Shown in pieces: positions 1 to 10,750 of a DNA stretch of 64,000 bases. The first letter of the stretch is position 1. Each line of letters begins with the position of its first letter. Source of the stretch: Argyresthia goedartella (taxonomy: Eukaryota; Arthropoda; Insecta; Lepidoptera; Argyresthiidae); assembly GCA_949825045.1 (NCBI GenBank), contig OX463810.1, forward strand, positions 31,134,201-31,198,200, written 5' to 3'. The notes beneath the pieces were generated by a model. The model worked only from the letters and a program-made list of their open reading frames with translations, made no database searches and had not been told where the DNA came from. Made by a program: the position numbers and the translations under genes.

Positions 1-296
1 CTGATAGCACAGCTGAAGTTCTTTGGTAGACGTAGAGGCACTGAGTCTTTTTCACGGTAAGCGGAAATGGTGACACGAGTCACGTCTACGCGACACGGAC
101 ACGTGTTTAAATCAATCTTTCCGTAGGTTCGAAGGACCAATGTTCCATCAACATCATCGGTTCATTCTCTACCCAGCAGCAGTATCATCAGCGTTGGCCT
201 AGGCGACGTGCCAGCCAGCCCCTAACTAGCAGTTCAGCAGTTATCAAGTAGTACGAGTAGATCAAGTAAGATCTTGCCTTTTTACATATCTACATT
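1..296 (+). other. 5' untranslated leader of the BEL/Pao element
   Basis: No long frame is present before the ATG at 297, which opens the gag-like region. A segment near 128-148 (TTCGAAGGACCAATG) looks like the inverse of sequence I associate with BEL leaders, but I cannot place a primer binding site with confidence. No copy of the putative 3' LTR motif is seen, so the LTR itself lies upstream or is lost. Confidence 0.4.
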
Positions 297-2226
297 ATGG
301 CTTCTTTCAACGAAATCAGCGCTGGTCAGCAGCAACTGGCTCAAGCAATCGAGTCCGTTCTTACCAATTTCAAAAAGGATGGCGCGGAGAGAAAAACTTC
401 GAGTCATTTTGAGAAAAAAATAAATGTGTTGGATAGCCATTGGTATGAATATGAACGCAATTTTAATAAAATGTCTGCCATGGACACCAGGGGTAAAGCA
501 GTATATCATTAATGATAGGGAGACAGTGCGTGAAAGATATACGAGCATCAGGAGTACATTCAGTCTCAAGCTTCAGAAAAAAGATCGGAATCGCCCGTTA
601 TCAAGCCAGCTACTTTTGTAGTCCAGCCTCCGGCGTTTGGAGTCTCGTCGGCAGCGTCGAGTGGGTCTGCCAGCCCGCAGGCATCCAGCGCAACGACAAG
701 CAAGACCGAGGAGATGCTGAGGAGACAACAGAGCAACTTCAGGGCCTTTCATCGCACCCTATCAACTATTAATATTGATGCAGTATCAGAAAAGTGGGAG
801 TTAGAGGATCTTCTTAACACCGTACAGTCCCGCTGGACTACCATCGACAAGTTCTCACTGGGAGTTAGACAGCGAGTTGAACGGCTCTAACAAAAGATTA
901 TGAAGATGCCTACACTACCTATGAAAGAAAATACGAGGCTATCAAGAAAGCCATAAACAAGAAAATGTGGTCGGTTTCGCACATCGGGAAAACTACCCTC
1001 TAAAATCGATTTACCTATTTTCTCCGGGAATTATAACAGTTGGATTTCATTTAAGGACCTGTTCAGTGAAACCATCCATAAAAACCCTTCTATGTCAAAT
1101 GCTCAGAAAATGCAATATCTAAAATCAAAGGTGAAGGGTGAAGCAGAAAAATTAATACAGCACTTGCACATCAGTTCTGAGAATTATGACACTTGTTGGG
1201 GATATACTAAATCAACGCCTACAACAATGAAAAATTAATTATTAATTCGCTTATGCATACTATCATGAATCGTCCCGGCTATGCACAGAAATCAGTCGCT
1301 CAAATAAACGCCTACATGACACAGCTCTCGAATGTCTCAACGCAATGAAAAATATGGGAATCGATATCAGTTCATGGGATCCTATTATAGTCTATCTCCT
1401 GTCACAGAAATTGGATACAGAGACGTATACTGACTACGTAGAGTCCGTTAACAACCGAGGGAGCTGCCAGTTTTGAAAGAGTTCCTGGAATTTTTAGAGT
1501 TAAAATTTACGACTCTAGAAACATCGCGCAGAAAGCAAGATAATTCTACGCAAAAGAATCAAGTCACAGAAAAATATCAGTCATCAAATTATAATAATAA
1601 CTACAAAAATTCATTTACTACAAACAGCAATGCAATTTCGCAATCAAACGTCAATGGCGCAAAAAACATGTCAGCAAAATATCATTGCGCATTGTGCAAT
1701 AGCGACGAGCATGGAATCTATTTTTGTAAACGGTTTCTAGATTTGCCGCCTTTCAACAGACTAAAGACAGTGAAGAGATTGAACCTCTGCCCCAATTGTC
1801 TTTTTAAGCATGACAATCAATGCCTTTCAGAAAAACTTTGTCGAGAATGTAATCAAACCCATAATAGTTTGTTACACGAGGCGTTGCGCATTCCCCCCAC
1901 CCGCCGACGGACGGCTCGGGTACAAGCGGGTCGCGCTGGGCGGGGGCGGCGAAGAGCGCCTCCAACGGAAATGCAAGCGCAGGAAAAAATAACAGAAGCA
2001 GTTCACACGTGTCGTTGCAGAATGACCTTTACGAAGTACTTTTGCCTACCGCTCTCATCAATGTTCAAGCAGTAAATGGATCGTATATCAAGATGCGCGC
2101 CCTTTTAGATCAGGTTCCCAGGTCTCACTAATCACAGAAAATGCTGCTCAGCTCCTGAAGATACCTAGGAAGAGATGCAATGGTGGGGTTTCGGGAATCG
2201 GAGCACGGGAAAGCAACTGTAAAGGC
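297..2226 (+). pseudogene. BEL/Pao gag and N-terminal protease region, frame-disrupted
   Basis: Translated in pieces this stretch gives a recognisable BEL/Pao Gag: an N-terminal helical part from 297, a DUF1759-like block at about 1000-1320 (the IDLPIFSGNY motif), and a cysteine/histidine zinc region at about 1675-1885 (CALCNSDEHGIYFC, then LCPNCLFKH and CRECNQTH). It is followed near 2010-2130 by the DUF1758-type aspartic protease start, whose active-site segment is split by a frame change near 2113. Frame changes also occur near 480-510 and 600, and stops near 890 and 1345. Family members have one continuous gag; this copy cannot make it. The 1890-1975 stretch is GC-rich and arginine-rich and does not look like the family, so it may be a small insertion. 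Confidence 0.75.
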
Positions 2227-5200
2227 ATGATTACCATCATCTGCTCTTCAACTGCTAGCGACTTCTCTTTCGAAACAGATGTGTTGATTATGAAGCAGCT
2301 AATAAAAGATTTACCAAGTCAGACTATTTCCAAACCAGACTGGTCATACCTGGAGCACATCCAATTGGCCGATTTAGAATTTAATAATAGTCGCCCTGTG
2401 GACATTTTGCTAGGTGCCGACGTTTATTCAAATATATTAATGAGTGGGATATGCCATGTTAACCCATCTTTACCGACCGCTCATCAAACTCGGCTCGGGT
2501 GGATTTTGAGTGGCAATGCAAAAACATATCAGTGCAATGTAGTACTCAATGATATCGACAGTATTCGGAAATTTTGGGAGATAGAAGAAATATACGAGGA
2601 GTCAAATTTATCTTCTGAAGATCAGCAGTGCATTGAGTATTATCAGCAATCAACATCAAGACGGGATGACGGTCACTACGAAGTGAGGTTGCCGTTAAAA
2701 TCAGACTATCAAGAAAAATTGGGCCAGTCAAAATCAAAAGCGATCGCACAATATTACAAGTTAGAGCAGAAACTTTCAAGACAGCCGAGTATTGCGCAAA
2801 ATTATAAATTATTCATTGACGAGTATGCATCGCTTGGTCATATGAAACCCGCTGACACAGTACCTACCAGCAAAAACAGTGGCTTACTAAAATGTTATTT
2901 ACCTCACCATTGCGTCACACGCGAAGACTCCACGACTACCAAGTTGCGCGTGGTTTTCAACGCATCAGACAAAACTTCATCAGGGGAGAGTTTGAATGAC
3001 GTAATGTATAGGGGCCCTAATTTGCAACAGGATTTACAGAGCCTCATCATCAAGTGGAGGCAACATAAGTACGTATTTACGGCCGACATAGAGAAAATGT
3101 TTAGGCAGATATGGGTTCATCCTGAAGATCAAAGGTTGCAGATGATCATATGGAGAGACAATCAGTACGAGAGTCTGCGAGAGTATCAGTTAGCCACGGT
3201 GACCTACGGCACAAAAGCCGCCCCATTCCTCGCCATGATGACGCTAAAACAGTTAGCTCAGGGTGAACAAAGGAATTATCAAAGCAGTCCAGCACCGAGT
3301 GTCTTAGAACAATCATTCTACATGGATGACTTGATCCATGGTACACACTCTATAGAAACAGCTAAGCAGTTACAAGCAGATATGATTAACCTATTAAAAT
3401 CAGGAGGTTTTAATCTAAGGAAGTGGAAATCAAATGCACCGGAGTTGCTAGAAAGTGTAGAAACAGATCAGAAGCAGCCAGAAAGTTTTGACTTCAAGCA
3501 AGCGGAGTCAACCAAAGCCTTAGGCCTCGGGTGGAATCCACAAAATGATGTATTTACGTTTCAATCAGGAATACTATCATCATCGTCAAGACCAACCAAG
3601 CGGTCTCTTTTATCAGACATTTCGAAGCTTTTTGATCCCCTAGGGTGGATCGCCCCAGTCACTACCAAGCTGAAAATACTGTTTCAAGATGTATGGAAAG
3701 CAAACGTACAATGGGACGAGTCCGTACCGCAAAATATCTGCGACGAATGGATCAAAATTGGAAATGAAATACAGTTAATTCAGCAATGTGAAGTCCCAAG
3801 GTGGCTGCAGACACATGAGAGAGATCAAGTGGAACTCCATGGGTACTGTGACGCTAGTACTAAGGCGTACGCTGCCGTCGTCTACTGCAAATTATACAAG
3901 AAAAATGGGACGAAAGTCAGTTTAGTAGCAGCCAAGACAAAGGTCGTTCCACTCAACAAGAACACCTCATTACCGCGACTAGAACTTTGTGGAACAGTTT
4001 TATTGTCAAAATTAATGATAAAAATCAAGGCATGCTTAAGCAACCATGTCATAACAGTCTATGGTTGGACCGATTCGATGGCGGTACTTGGTTGGCTGAA
4101 TGGTGAAGCAGATAAATGGAAGCCGTTTGTTGCCAATCGCGTCAAAGAAGTTACGAATGCCATGCCAGCAAGCTGTTGGAGATACGTCAAGTCAAAGGAA
4201 AATCCAGCAGATTGCGCCAGCCGAGGCCTCACTGCTTCACAGCTAAAGAAACACTCGTTGTGGTGGCAAGGTCCGGCTTGGCTACCTACTTACAGTCCAG
4301 AAAACGATATCAAACAGAAATACACAACCAATGAAGAGTCCAAGCAAATTAAGCAAGCAACTGTAACGCAAATATCAAGTGATTGCGATACGATAAAGCA
4401 GTTATTGGAAAAGCAGTCTTCATTAAATAAAGCAGTAAGGATATTAGCATGGGCCCTAAGATTTACAAGCAAGAAAGAAGAACAAGATTATTTGACAGTA
4501 CAAGAGTTGAGAAGAGCAAACTTGTTAATAATTCAAGGCATCCAACGGGAAATATTTCTTGATGAAATAAGCAACTTATCAGAAAACAAAGCAGTCAGTT
4601 TAAGTCCTATATTAGATGAAAAGGGCATTCTGCAAGTCGGGGGTAGGTTGAGACACGCGAACCTTAACCCTGAGATGAAACATCCAGCCATCATCCCAAG
4701 CAACACAAGACTAGCAGATCTGATCATCGACCAGGCCCACAAAATCACATATCATGGTGGGGCACGTATTACAACAGCTTTCATCAGACAGAAATATTGG
4801 CTTTTGGGTGGCAACAATGCCACTAAAAAACGACTACGCTTATGCGTGAAATGCAGAAAGCACAGCCCCATTCTTCACCCTCAGTTAATGGGAGACTTAC
4901 CATCAGCACGTATCAGCCCATCGCGCCCATTCTATCACTGCGGCGTAGATTACACTGGCCACGTCAACGTCAAAGCTAACAAGGGCCGTGGTATCAAGAC
5001 CACGAAGGGGTACGTGGCAGTGTTTGTATGTATGGCTACGAAAGCTGTACATCTAGAGCTGGTCTCCGATTTAACAACGTCGGCCTTTCTGGCTGCATTA
5101 AAAAGACTATCTGCCCGGAGGGGCCAGCCCGGACATCTATACAGTGACCAAGGTACTAACTTTATAGGGGCCAATAAAGTACTAAAACAAGAATTAGCAG

Positions 5201-7878
5201 CATTGCAAGAAACATTTGATCAAGAATTTCGAGCAGAGATAGCAAGCATGGGCATCGAATGGCACTTCAACGCACCCTCTTGGCCCTCAGCAGGGGGGCT
5301 CTGGGAGGCTGCAGTCAAAAGCCTAAAACACCACCTGAAAAGAGTATTAGGCGATCAGAACCTAACTTTCGAAGAGTTTTCCACACTTCTAAGTCAACTA
5401 GAAGGATGCCTGAATTCACGCCCACTCTGCACAATAACAGAAGACCCCGACGACCTAGATTTTTTGACACCGTCACACTTTTTGGCGAGCGGTACCATTT
5501 TGACCCTCTATGATACCGAGAAAGATCTAAGAACAAGATGGCATCTGACTCAGAAAATATTCAGTGATATCTGGATTCGTTGGCGTGACGAATATTTATC
5601 ACAACTCTCATCACGTAGCAAGTGGCGTCATTCTCACCCCAATATCAAATTAAATGACGTAGTGATAATCAAGGACGAAAACCTTCCCCCCGGAAAATGG
5701 GCTTTGGGCCGTGTAGTACAACTGCATCCCGGCGGAGATGGTTTAGTGAGAGTTGTGACTTTAAAAACAAAGGGTGGCCTCATGAAAAGGCCAGTCATAA
5801 AACTTGCTATTCTGCCAGTCAGCCAGAATGCAGAGCAAGAACAAGGAAATAAATCAGAAGAAACAAAAGAGACAAAACCTAAATCAAGAATCAGAAAGAC
5901 ATCCTCAGTTATATCATCAGTACTCATGACTCTATTTTTCATGTTTTTAGCAGTACCATCTATAAACTGCGCCTACAATATATTTCCGCTACAGAACAAC
6001 AACAGCCTGTATTTTGATCGGATTAATAACATGAATTTAATTCGGGACGACTGGCGCCTTGTTGTCTATTATGATACTCAACCTTATCAAGAAGGTAATA
6101 TGGCACTGGCAAAGTACATAACATACCTGAGTAACATATGTACAAAAATACAGTTGCAGTCCCATTGCGAAGGCATCATGTTGCAGCTGCGTCATGAGGC
6201 CACTGAACTTCAATATTATCATGATATTATTATGAATCATAACACCAAAACATCGCTTCGTCGTCGGCGCCGCGGCCTTATCAATGGAATAGGATACATT
6301 GCTAACAGCCTATTCGGCGTTTTGGATGAGCATTTTACGGAAAAATATGAGCGTGATATAAACCTTATCAAGACGAATCAGAACCACCTGGCTTCACTGT
6401 GGAAAAATCAAACGTCCGTAGTAGAAGCGGAGTTTAATATGCTAAAACGAACAGAAGTTATGATGGACAAGCATCATAAGATAATAAACAAGAAACTTAA
6501 CGACATCGAAAATGCAGTTTATCAAGTAAATTTAGCCGTTCAGAATGAATCGCTTATCAGCGGATTTTTATCAACCGCAATGATTGCAAACAATATTTTA
6601 TTCAATCTAAAAAATATTCATCAGATGCTGCTGGAATCAGTGACCAATATTTATAACGGCAAATTCAATTTCCATTTACTTACCCCGGATCAGTTACGAC
6701 ATGAACTTGGTGTGATTTCTGAGCAGCTCCCAAAGGACTTGTCGCTACCAATCAAGAAAACAGACAGTTTATCACAGATATATAACTTGCTACAAGTGCG
6801 TGCAAGAGTTACAGCCAACTTTATAATATTTGAAATCAAGATACCCCTCATTGAAGAAGACACGTACGAAGTTTTAAAGGTGATCCCGATTCCCCGACAG
6901 ATTGAAAATAAAGAGATAACAGTAGTCCCAGTGTCAAATTACATCGCAGTCGATCTGCGGCGAGATGCGTTCATTGAGATATATATTCAGGAAATACGGT
7001 TTTGTTTACATAAAGATCCGGAACATATTCTATGCCATATCAAGAGGCCGATTCGTATGATCAAGGACGATAAAAGTTTATGCGAAGTATTACCAAACAC
7101 AAGAAGATGTAATACGATAACAAGACCATGTAGCAATAAATGGATTGAGCTAAACAAAATAAATTCTTATATCTATTTTTGTTGCGAGCCGTGTCAATTG
7201 AAACTTGTATGTGGCGATCAGATTACCCCACTAACAATGACTCACGTTGGATTCTTCAAGATAGATCAAGGATGCGTTATCAAAACAGCTGACTTCTTCA
7301 TATACTCACACAGACATGAATTTACACAGATTAATGTGAGCGTCAAAATAGAGGCACCAGAAATTTCCCAAATAAATCATATTATCAATATATCATTACC
7401 AAATGTATCGACATCCAAAATGGACAGAGTCGATTCAAAATTTAATCAGATACAGCTCCAAAAAATCGAAAAGAATATTGAGATAATGAAAAACAACGAG
7501 CCTCTAGCAGTCGGAGTATCATACAATGATATACATCATTATGCAGCGATATACATATTGTTCGCTCTGGTAGCAGTCATCGTCGTGGTGTGGGCGTGGC
7601 GGCGCTTCAGTTGTCGACTCACGCCTGCTTGCGCCGCGGCCGCAGCGGAGCCACCGGCGGCTTCGCCCGCAGCGGCAGCATCCACCAGTGTACAGTGTAC
7701 TGAACATTACAGTGAATTGAGTGAATTTACCAAAATAAGTGCGCGTGCGCCGGGACCAGCAAAGCGTACCCTTTTTAGTAACGATCAAAGTGCGCGAGTG
7801 TTAATGAAAGACACTAGTTCTTCGCCTATAGTAAATCGACCAGTTTTTAAAATATCGGACGGACATTTAGATTCTTAG
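2227..7878 (+). CDS. pol-env: BEL/Pao Pol-Env polyprotein (protease end, RT, RNase H, integrase, env-like)
   Basis: 1883 open codons. The frame starts inside the protease domain (DILLGADVY), so 2227 is only the first ATG after the last break, not the native start. RT carries YMDD at residues 365-368; RNase H starts near residue 537 (GYCDAST, D542); integrase has a zinc-binding N-terminus (about 838-880) and D908, D974 and E1027, followed by a DUF5641-like C-terminal part near 1158. From residue about 1226 a hydrophobic signal-like segment opens an env-like part with a basic cleavage-type run R1345-R1349 followed directly by GLINGIG, resembling the fusion protein of insect errantiviruses and roo, and a C-terminal membrane segment at about 1773-1794 with a tail of about 90 residues rich in alanine and serine. 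All catalytic residues I can place are present. The absence of stops suggests a young copy or selection on this half. Confidence 0.85.
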   Translation: MITIICSSTASDFSFETDVLIMKQLIKDLPSQTISKPDWSYLEHIQLADLEFNNSRPVDILLGADVYSNILMSGICHVNPSLPTAHQTRLGWILSGNAKTYQCNVVLNDIDSIRKFWEIEEIYEESNLSSEDQQCIEYYQQSTSRRDDGHYEVRLPLKSDYQEKLGQSKSKAIAQYYKLEQKLSRQPSIAQNYKLFIDEYASLGHMKPADTVPTSKNSGLLKCYLPHHCVTREDSTTTKLRVVFNASDKTSSGESLNDVMYRGPNLQQDLQSLIIKWRQHKYVFTADIEKMFRQIWVHPEDQRLQMIIWRDNQYESLREYQLATVTYGTKAAPFLAMMTLKQLAQGEQRNYQSSPAPSVLEQSFYMDDLIHGTHSIETAKQLQADMINLLKSGGFNLRKWKSNAPELLESVETDQKQPESFDFKQAESTKALGLGWNPQNDVFTFQSGILSSSSRPTKRSLLSDISKLFDPLGWIAPVTTKLKILFQDVWKANVQWDESVPQNICDEWIKIGNEIQLIQQCEVPRWLQTHERDQVELHGYCDASTKAYAAVVYCKLYKKNGTKVSLVAAKTKVVPLNKNTSLPRLELCGTVLLSKLMIKIKACLSNHVITVYGWTDSMAVLGWLNGEADKWKPFVANRVKEVTNAMPASCWRYVKSKENPADCASRGLTASQLKKHSLWWQGPAWLPTYSPENDIKQKYTTNEESKQIKQATVTQISSDCDTIKQLLEKQSSLNKAVRILAWALRFTSKKEEQDYLTVQELRRANLLIIQGIQREIFLDEISNLSENKAVSLSPILDEKGILQVGGRLRHANLNPEMKHPAIIPSNTRLADLIIDQAHKITYHGGARITTAFIRQKYWLLGGNNATKKRLRLCVKCRKHSPILHPQLMGDLPSARISPSRPFYHCGVDYTGHVNVKANKGRGIKTTKGYVAVFVCMATKAVHLELVSDLTTSAFLAALKRLSARRGQPGHLYSDQGTNFIGANKVLKQELAALQETFDQEFRAEIASMGIEWHFNAPSWPSAGGLWEAAVKSLKHHLKRVLGDQNLTFEEFSTLLSQLEGCLNSRPLCTITEDPDDLDFLTPSHFLASGTILTLYDTEKDLRTRWHLTQKIFSDIWIRWRDEYLSQLSSRSKWRHSHPNIKLNDVVIIKDENLPPGKWALGRVVQLHPGGDGLVRVVTLKTKGGLMKRPVIKLAILPVSQNAEQEQGNKSEETKETKPKSRIRKTSSVISSVLMTLFFMFLAVPSINCAYNIFPLQNNNSLYFDRINNMNLIRDDWRLVVYYDTQPYQEGNMALAKYITYLSNICTKIQLQSHCEGIMLQLRHEATELQYYHDIIMNHNTKTSLRRRRRGLINGIGYIANSLFGVLDEHFTEKYERDINLIKTNQNHLASLWKNQTSVVEAEFNMLKRTEVMMDKHHKIINKKLNDIENAVYQVNLAVQNESLISGFLSTAMIANNILFNLKNIHQMLLESVTNIYNGKFNFHLLTPDQLRHELGVISEQLPKDLSLPIKKTDSLSQIYNLLQVRARVTANFIIFEIKIPLIEEDTYEVLKVIPIPRQIENKEITVVPVSNYIAVDLRRDAFIEIYIQEIRFCLHKDPEHILCHIKRPIRMIKDDKSLCEVLPNTRRCNTITRPCSNKWIELNKINSYIYFCCEPCQLKLVCGDQITPLTMTHVGFFKIDQGCVIKTADFFIYSHRHEFTQINVSVKIEAPEISQINHIINISLPNVSTSKMDRVDSKFNQIQLQKIEKNIEIMKNNEPLAVGVSYNDIHHYAAIYILFALVAVIVVVWAWRRFSCRLTPACAAAAAEPPAASPAAAASTSVQCTEHYSELSEFTKISARAPGPAKRTLFSNDQSARVLMKDTSSSPIVNRPVFKISDGHLDS

Positions 7879-8064
7879 TTTTATAAACATATGGTTTCGA
7901 TAACATTATATGTAGAAAAGTGCAGTATCAGTGAGAATATTTTAATCTTAAGCTACTAACAAAATGAAATGTTTTAGTTATTTAAGCTTAAATCATCATG
8001 TATCATATCAGCATCTTATCATCTATACTAAACCCATTTCTATATAGTTATATTATTATAGATA

Positions 8065-8112
8065 GTTCCGGGGTATCCGGAGCTACTACAATGTTCCGGG
8101 GTATCCGGAGCT
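8065..8112 (+). repeat. Two 20-bp direct repeats, possible start of a 3' LTR
   Basis: GTTCCGGGGTATCCGGAGCT occurs at 8065-8084 and again at 8093-8112, a 28-bp period. Each holds the small dyad TCCGG..CCGGA. The second copy is preceded by T-G-T-T, the usual start of BEL LTRs, so the 3' LTR may begin at 8092-8093. Only about 50 bp of it would remain before the LINE at 8142. Confidence 0.4.
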
Positions 8113-8141
8113 CGTACTACTATACTCCTTTGTACTGCTCG

Positions 8142-9110
8142 TTAGCCCCAGTAAGTCCCAGGCCGGGATCTGGGATCCAGGTTCTTGTTAAATCAACTAC
8201 ATCAACTGCCCATAGCACCCGTAGTGTATAACGGTACTATTATCGTGTGACAGGGCCAAAAACCTGGGGGTCATTTTCGATAGCCACCTTCCTGGTCGAT
8301 GCATGTCAGTGAGGTCAATAAGCGTGTCGTTGCCACTTTTCACTCACTAAGAAGACTCCAGAACTTCTTGCCAAGTCAAACCAAAAATACCCTCGCTCAA
8401 TCTCTTCTCCTTCCGCTGATTGATTATGCTGATGTTTGTTGGGCTAGCGCTAACGAAGAGCAACTGAACAAACTCGAGCGACTCCAAAATCTCGCCATTA
8501 GGTTAATTTTTGGACTGCGAAAGTTCTACCATATATCTCAGCATCGCAGGGAGTTAAAATGCCTGCTTATCTGTCTTCGTCGGGATACACACATCCTCAT
8601 TTTCCTGTACAGCATCTTAACTAAACCCCGATATCCAAGAACGCTTCGACTTTCTTCCGTCGACTAGACCTCGTAGATCTACGAGGTCTAGTCGACGGAA
8701 CATAGGTTCCGAATGAGGGCAATATATCTGTGGAACGCGTCTCCCTGCGCCATCATGGACAGTTTATCTGTATTTATTTTCAAGAATCGTCTAAAGGAGC
8801 ATTATCTTTCTCTTTTTTTAAATTAGGCATTAAATATGTAAACATGTTTATTTATAATAAGTATTTCATATACGTTATTAATGTTCTGCTATGTTTAGTA
8901 AATTTAGTATAAACACTTTTTAATATTATTAACAGTATTTCTGCACAAAGGTCTACCTGTCACTAATATATTATAGTCCTTTTTATATTGCTGGTTTGGT
9001 TTGGTGGAAGAAATCTCTTGTTGGGGCTAAGCTTGCTTTGTAAATGTATTTTTCTAAAATGTATTTTTCTATAAACTTGTAGTGTGAATTTTAATGTGCA
9101 ATAAAAATAT
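8142..9110 (+). mobile_element. 5'-truncated LINE copy, same family as 31844-34777
   Basis: From AGTAAGTCCCAGG near 8147 the sequence follows the LINE at 33790-34777 to its end: the RT thumb region (LPLIDYADVCWASANEEQLNKLERLQNL in segments over 8299-8667), the 3' UTR with CTACCTGTCA and GGAAGAAATCTC, and the terminal GTGCAATAAA motif near 9100. Two parts are missing: most of 33840-33900 and about 50 bp at the palindrome at 8655-8700. It sits directly on the BEL/Pao 3' end. No clear TSD was found, so the 5' junction is approximate. It does not encode a useful protein. Confidence 0.85.
8655..8700. repeat. 46-bp perfect palindrome inside the LINE copy
   Basis: The two 23-bp halves (8655-8677 and 8678-8700) are exact reverse complements with no loop, centred on AGA|TCT. 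The left half aligns with the parent LINE at about 34312-34334; the right half has no counterpart there, and about 50 bp of the parent (34337-34388) are missing before homology resumes at 8701. It therefore looks like an inverted copy put in at a deletion. Confidence 0.9.
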
Positions 9111-10030
9111 AAGAAACCATACGATATACGAATGAAAGAAAATGCAGTCGGGTTATTTACTTTTATTGGTTTTTATAATGATTCCACTTGTTCATCCGAT
9201 AAACGGCAAGGGGTTGGAGGTGTGGGGTTAAAAACGAATGTAAAATAAATCAAATTTCCTATATCGCTTGCCAGGTCCACAATTAAATTCAAAATTCATT
9301 ATTTTCTGTAAATATTAACATATGTTAAGAAAGCGTTATTTTTTGCCTGTTCTCTAGATTGTAACACTGTGATAGAAGATGGGTAAGCAAAATCCCATAG
9401 ATATCTTTTAAAATTCAACAGCTCACAGACTCACAAGCACAGATATATGCTCACAAGTAACCGTGTAATCTGGGACTTCAGATTACACTAATATTTAATG
9501 TTTTGCCGTACATTATAGTAGGTAAGACATTGTGACGAAATAGATTTGACTTAGCTCGATTAGGAAATGCGGCGAGTTCAATATGGAGTGATTTATTTCG
9601 ATGATTTCTCACTCAAAAGTTTTCTGCGGTCGACAGGTCCCTCCATATGATTGGTCAAGCACTCTGATTGATTAGGCCCTGAACCTAAGTAGCATTAGCA
9701 GCTCCATAATGCCCATGCCCTAGCATAGAAAATACTAGACCTTTCCCAGAAAATGTGAATACATACGTACACTATAATGGACGTACTGTCAGATTCGTTA
9801 CGAACTTAACAATATTCTAAACTAGCAATACTCCTCTATAATCTATGCCATTCGCTTGACCTAGCGAAATATCGACATCTTTGAAAATAACTACATTAAA
9901 TTTCAATTAACTATGTGAGTTGTTAAACTAATCACTTAATAAACTATGAAAATAAGGTAAGGATTAGGTATGCTTGACAGAGGTTTCTGGTGAAGCTGCG
10001 ACAAGTTTACAGAAACTTATGACATTTAAC
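9111..10030. other. AT-rich intergenic DNA with one dispersed repeat fragment
   Basis: No protein-like frame was found. At 9300-9378 on the minus strand lies a copy of a short dispersed repeat whose reverse complement (TAGAGAACAGGCAAAAAATA) reappears at 13889-13910 and, more diverged, near 30490 and 51745. The rest shows no feature that I can name. Confidence 0.5.
9300..9378 (-). repeat. Dispersed repeat family A, copy 1
   Basis: The reverse complement reads CAGTGTTACAAT, then the core AGAGAACAGGCAAAAAATAA and TCTTAACA; copy 2 at 13872-13925 matches it with only a few changes. Copies near 30490-30560 and 51735-51800 share the same order of blocks with more differences. I do not know which element it derives from. 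Confidence 0.6.
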
Positions 10031-10044
10031 ACCACACCCAAAGT

Positions 10045-10170
10045 TTATTAATCTGTAGCTGCAGCGATGGGCTAGCCCCTGTCCCACTAAATGAATGAGG
10101 AATTAAATAACTTGCTTAACGTCGGCACGGTTGTGCCTCTGCCTTTCAGTATGCGAGAAGGCGTCACGCT
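10045..10170 (+). repeat. Dispersed repeat family B, copy 1
   Basis: The order CAGCGATGGGCTAGCCCCTGT, then a conserved CTTAACGTCGGCAC block, GTTGTGCCTCTGCC and GGCGTCACGCT is repeated at 59080-59212 (plus) and, inverted, at 21893-22010. In my experience this sequence is widespread in Lepidoptera, and it supports the assignment of the host. No coding capacity is seen. Confidence 0.65.
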
Positions 10171-10321
10171 TTTGTTTGTAATTGTCATGATTTCTTCATT
10201 GCACATAAATATCAAACATTAAAAGTAATATCGTAAATGAGAAATTTTGTTATAGGTTAAGTTGAATGTGAATGGCTGTCTATGGTAGTTAAACGGTGCT
10301 ATAATAAATGTGGACCGGATG

Positions 10322-10600
10322 TATTAGAAGAAGAAGAAGAAGAAGAAGAAACATTTATTACAAAAACAGTGAACACACACAAATACATTACAATTAAAGA
10401 AATTTAAATGAAAAAATTAGAATACACACGACGGAAGAAAATAAAATTATTCATTCATTCATTTGTGTTCATTCATTCATACACTCGTCAATCATTCTGA
10501 ATCATTCTATAGAGCGATATCGACGGTCGTGGTGTGGCACTGTCATTGCGCTGATTTTCAGTCAGCGCTGAGACATATTTCTATCAAATACACAAAGTTT
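10322..10600 (-). mobile_element. LINE 3' end with (TTC)n tail, minus strand
   Basis: On the minus strand the sequence ends in AATAAATGTTTC-like sequence followed by a (TTC)n run (plus-strand GAA repeat 10329-10351). It shares with the LINE 3' UTR at 52341-52530 the AACATTTATT block and GCGCTGATTTTCAG. It is therefore a severely 5'-truncated copy of a related LINE, holding only 3' UTR. Confidence 0.6.
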
Positions 10601-10714
10601 TCGTATGTAAACATCAAATGATGTATCCAGGCATTCTACGATTCTATAGTCAATATGTGAAATAATATCTCAAATGATCTTTATTACACACATTGCCTAG
10701 GAAATGTTTATTCA

Positions 10715-10750
10715 TTATTATATAGAATGCCTTTGCATTCTATATAATAA
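10715..10750. repeat. Perfect 16-bp hairpin, 4-nt loop
   Basis: Arms 10715-10730 and 10735-10750 are exact reverse complements (TTATTATATAGAATGC) around the loop CTTT. There is no U-run typical of a terminator and no flanking element. It is grouped with the other short-loop hairpins of this window. Confidence 0.85.

Larger units (their letters stand above)
1..8141 (+). mobile_element. BEL/Pao LTR retrotransposon with env-like region, 3' end truncated
   Basis: The order leader, gag, protease, RT, RNase H, integrase, env-like region is that of BEL/Pao elements of the roo type, which carry pol and env in one reading frame. The window opens inside the element, so the 5' LTR is not seen. Two copies of a 20-bp GC-rich motif at 8065-8112 may mark the start of the 3' LTR; about 30 bp later the sequence changes to a truncated LINE copy. 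The gag half has several frame breaks and stops while the pol-env frame is open for 1883 codons, so decay is uneven. Mobility of this copy is unlikely without gag and a 3' LTR. Confidence 0.85.

Noticed and set aside
5259..5942. Frames of 70-100 codons inside BEL/Pao pol on both strands
   Set aside because: Shadows of the long pol-env frame.
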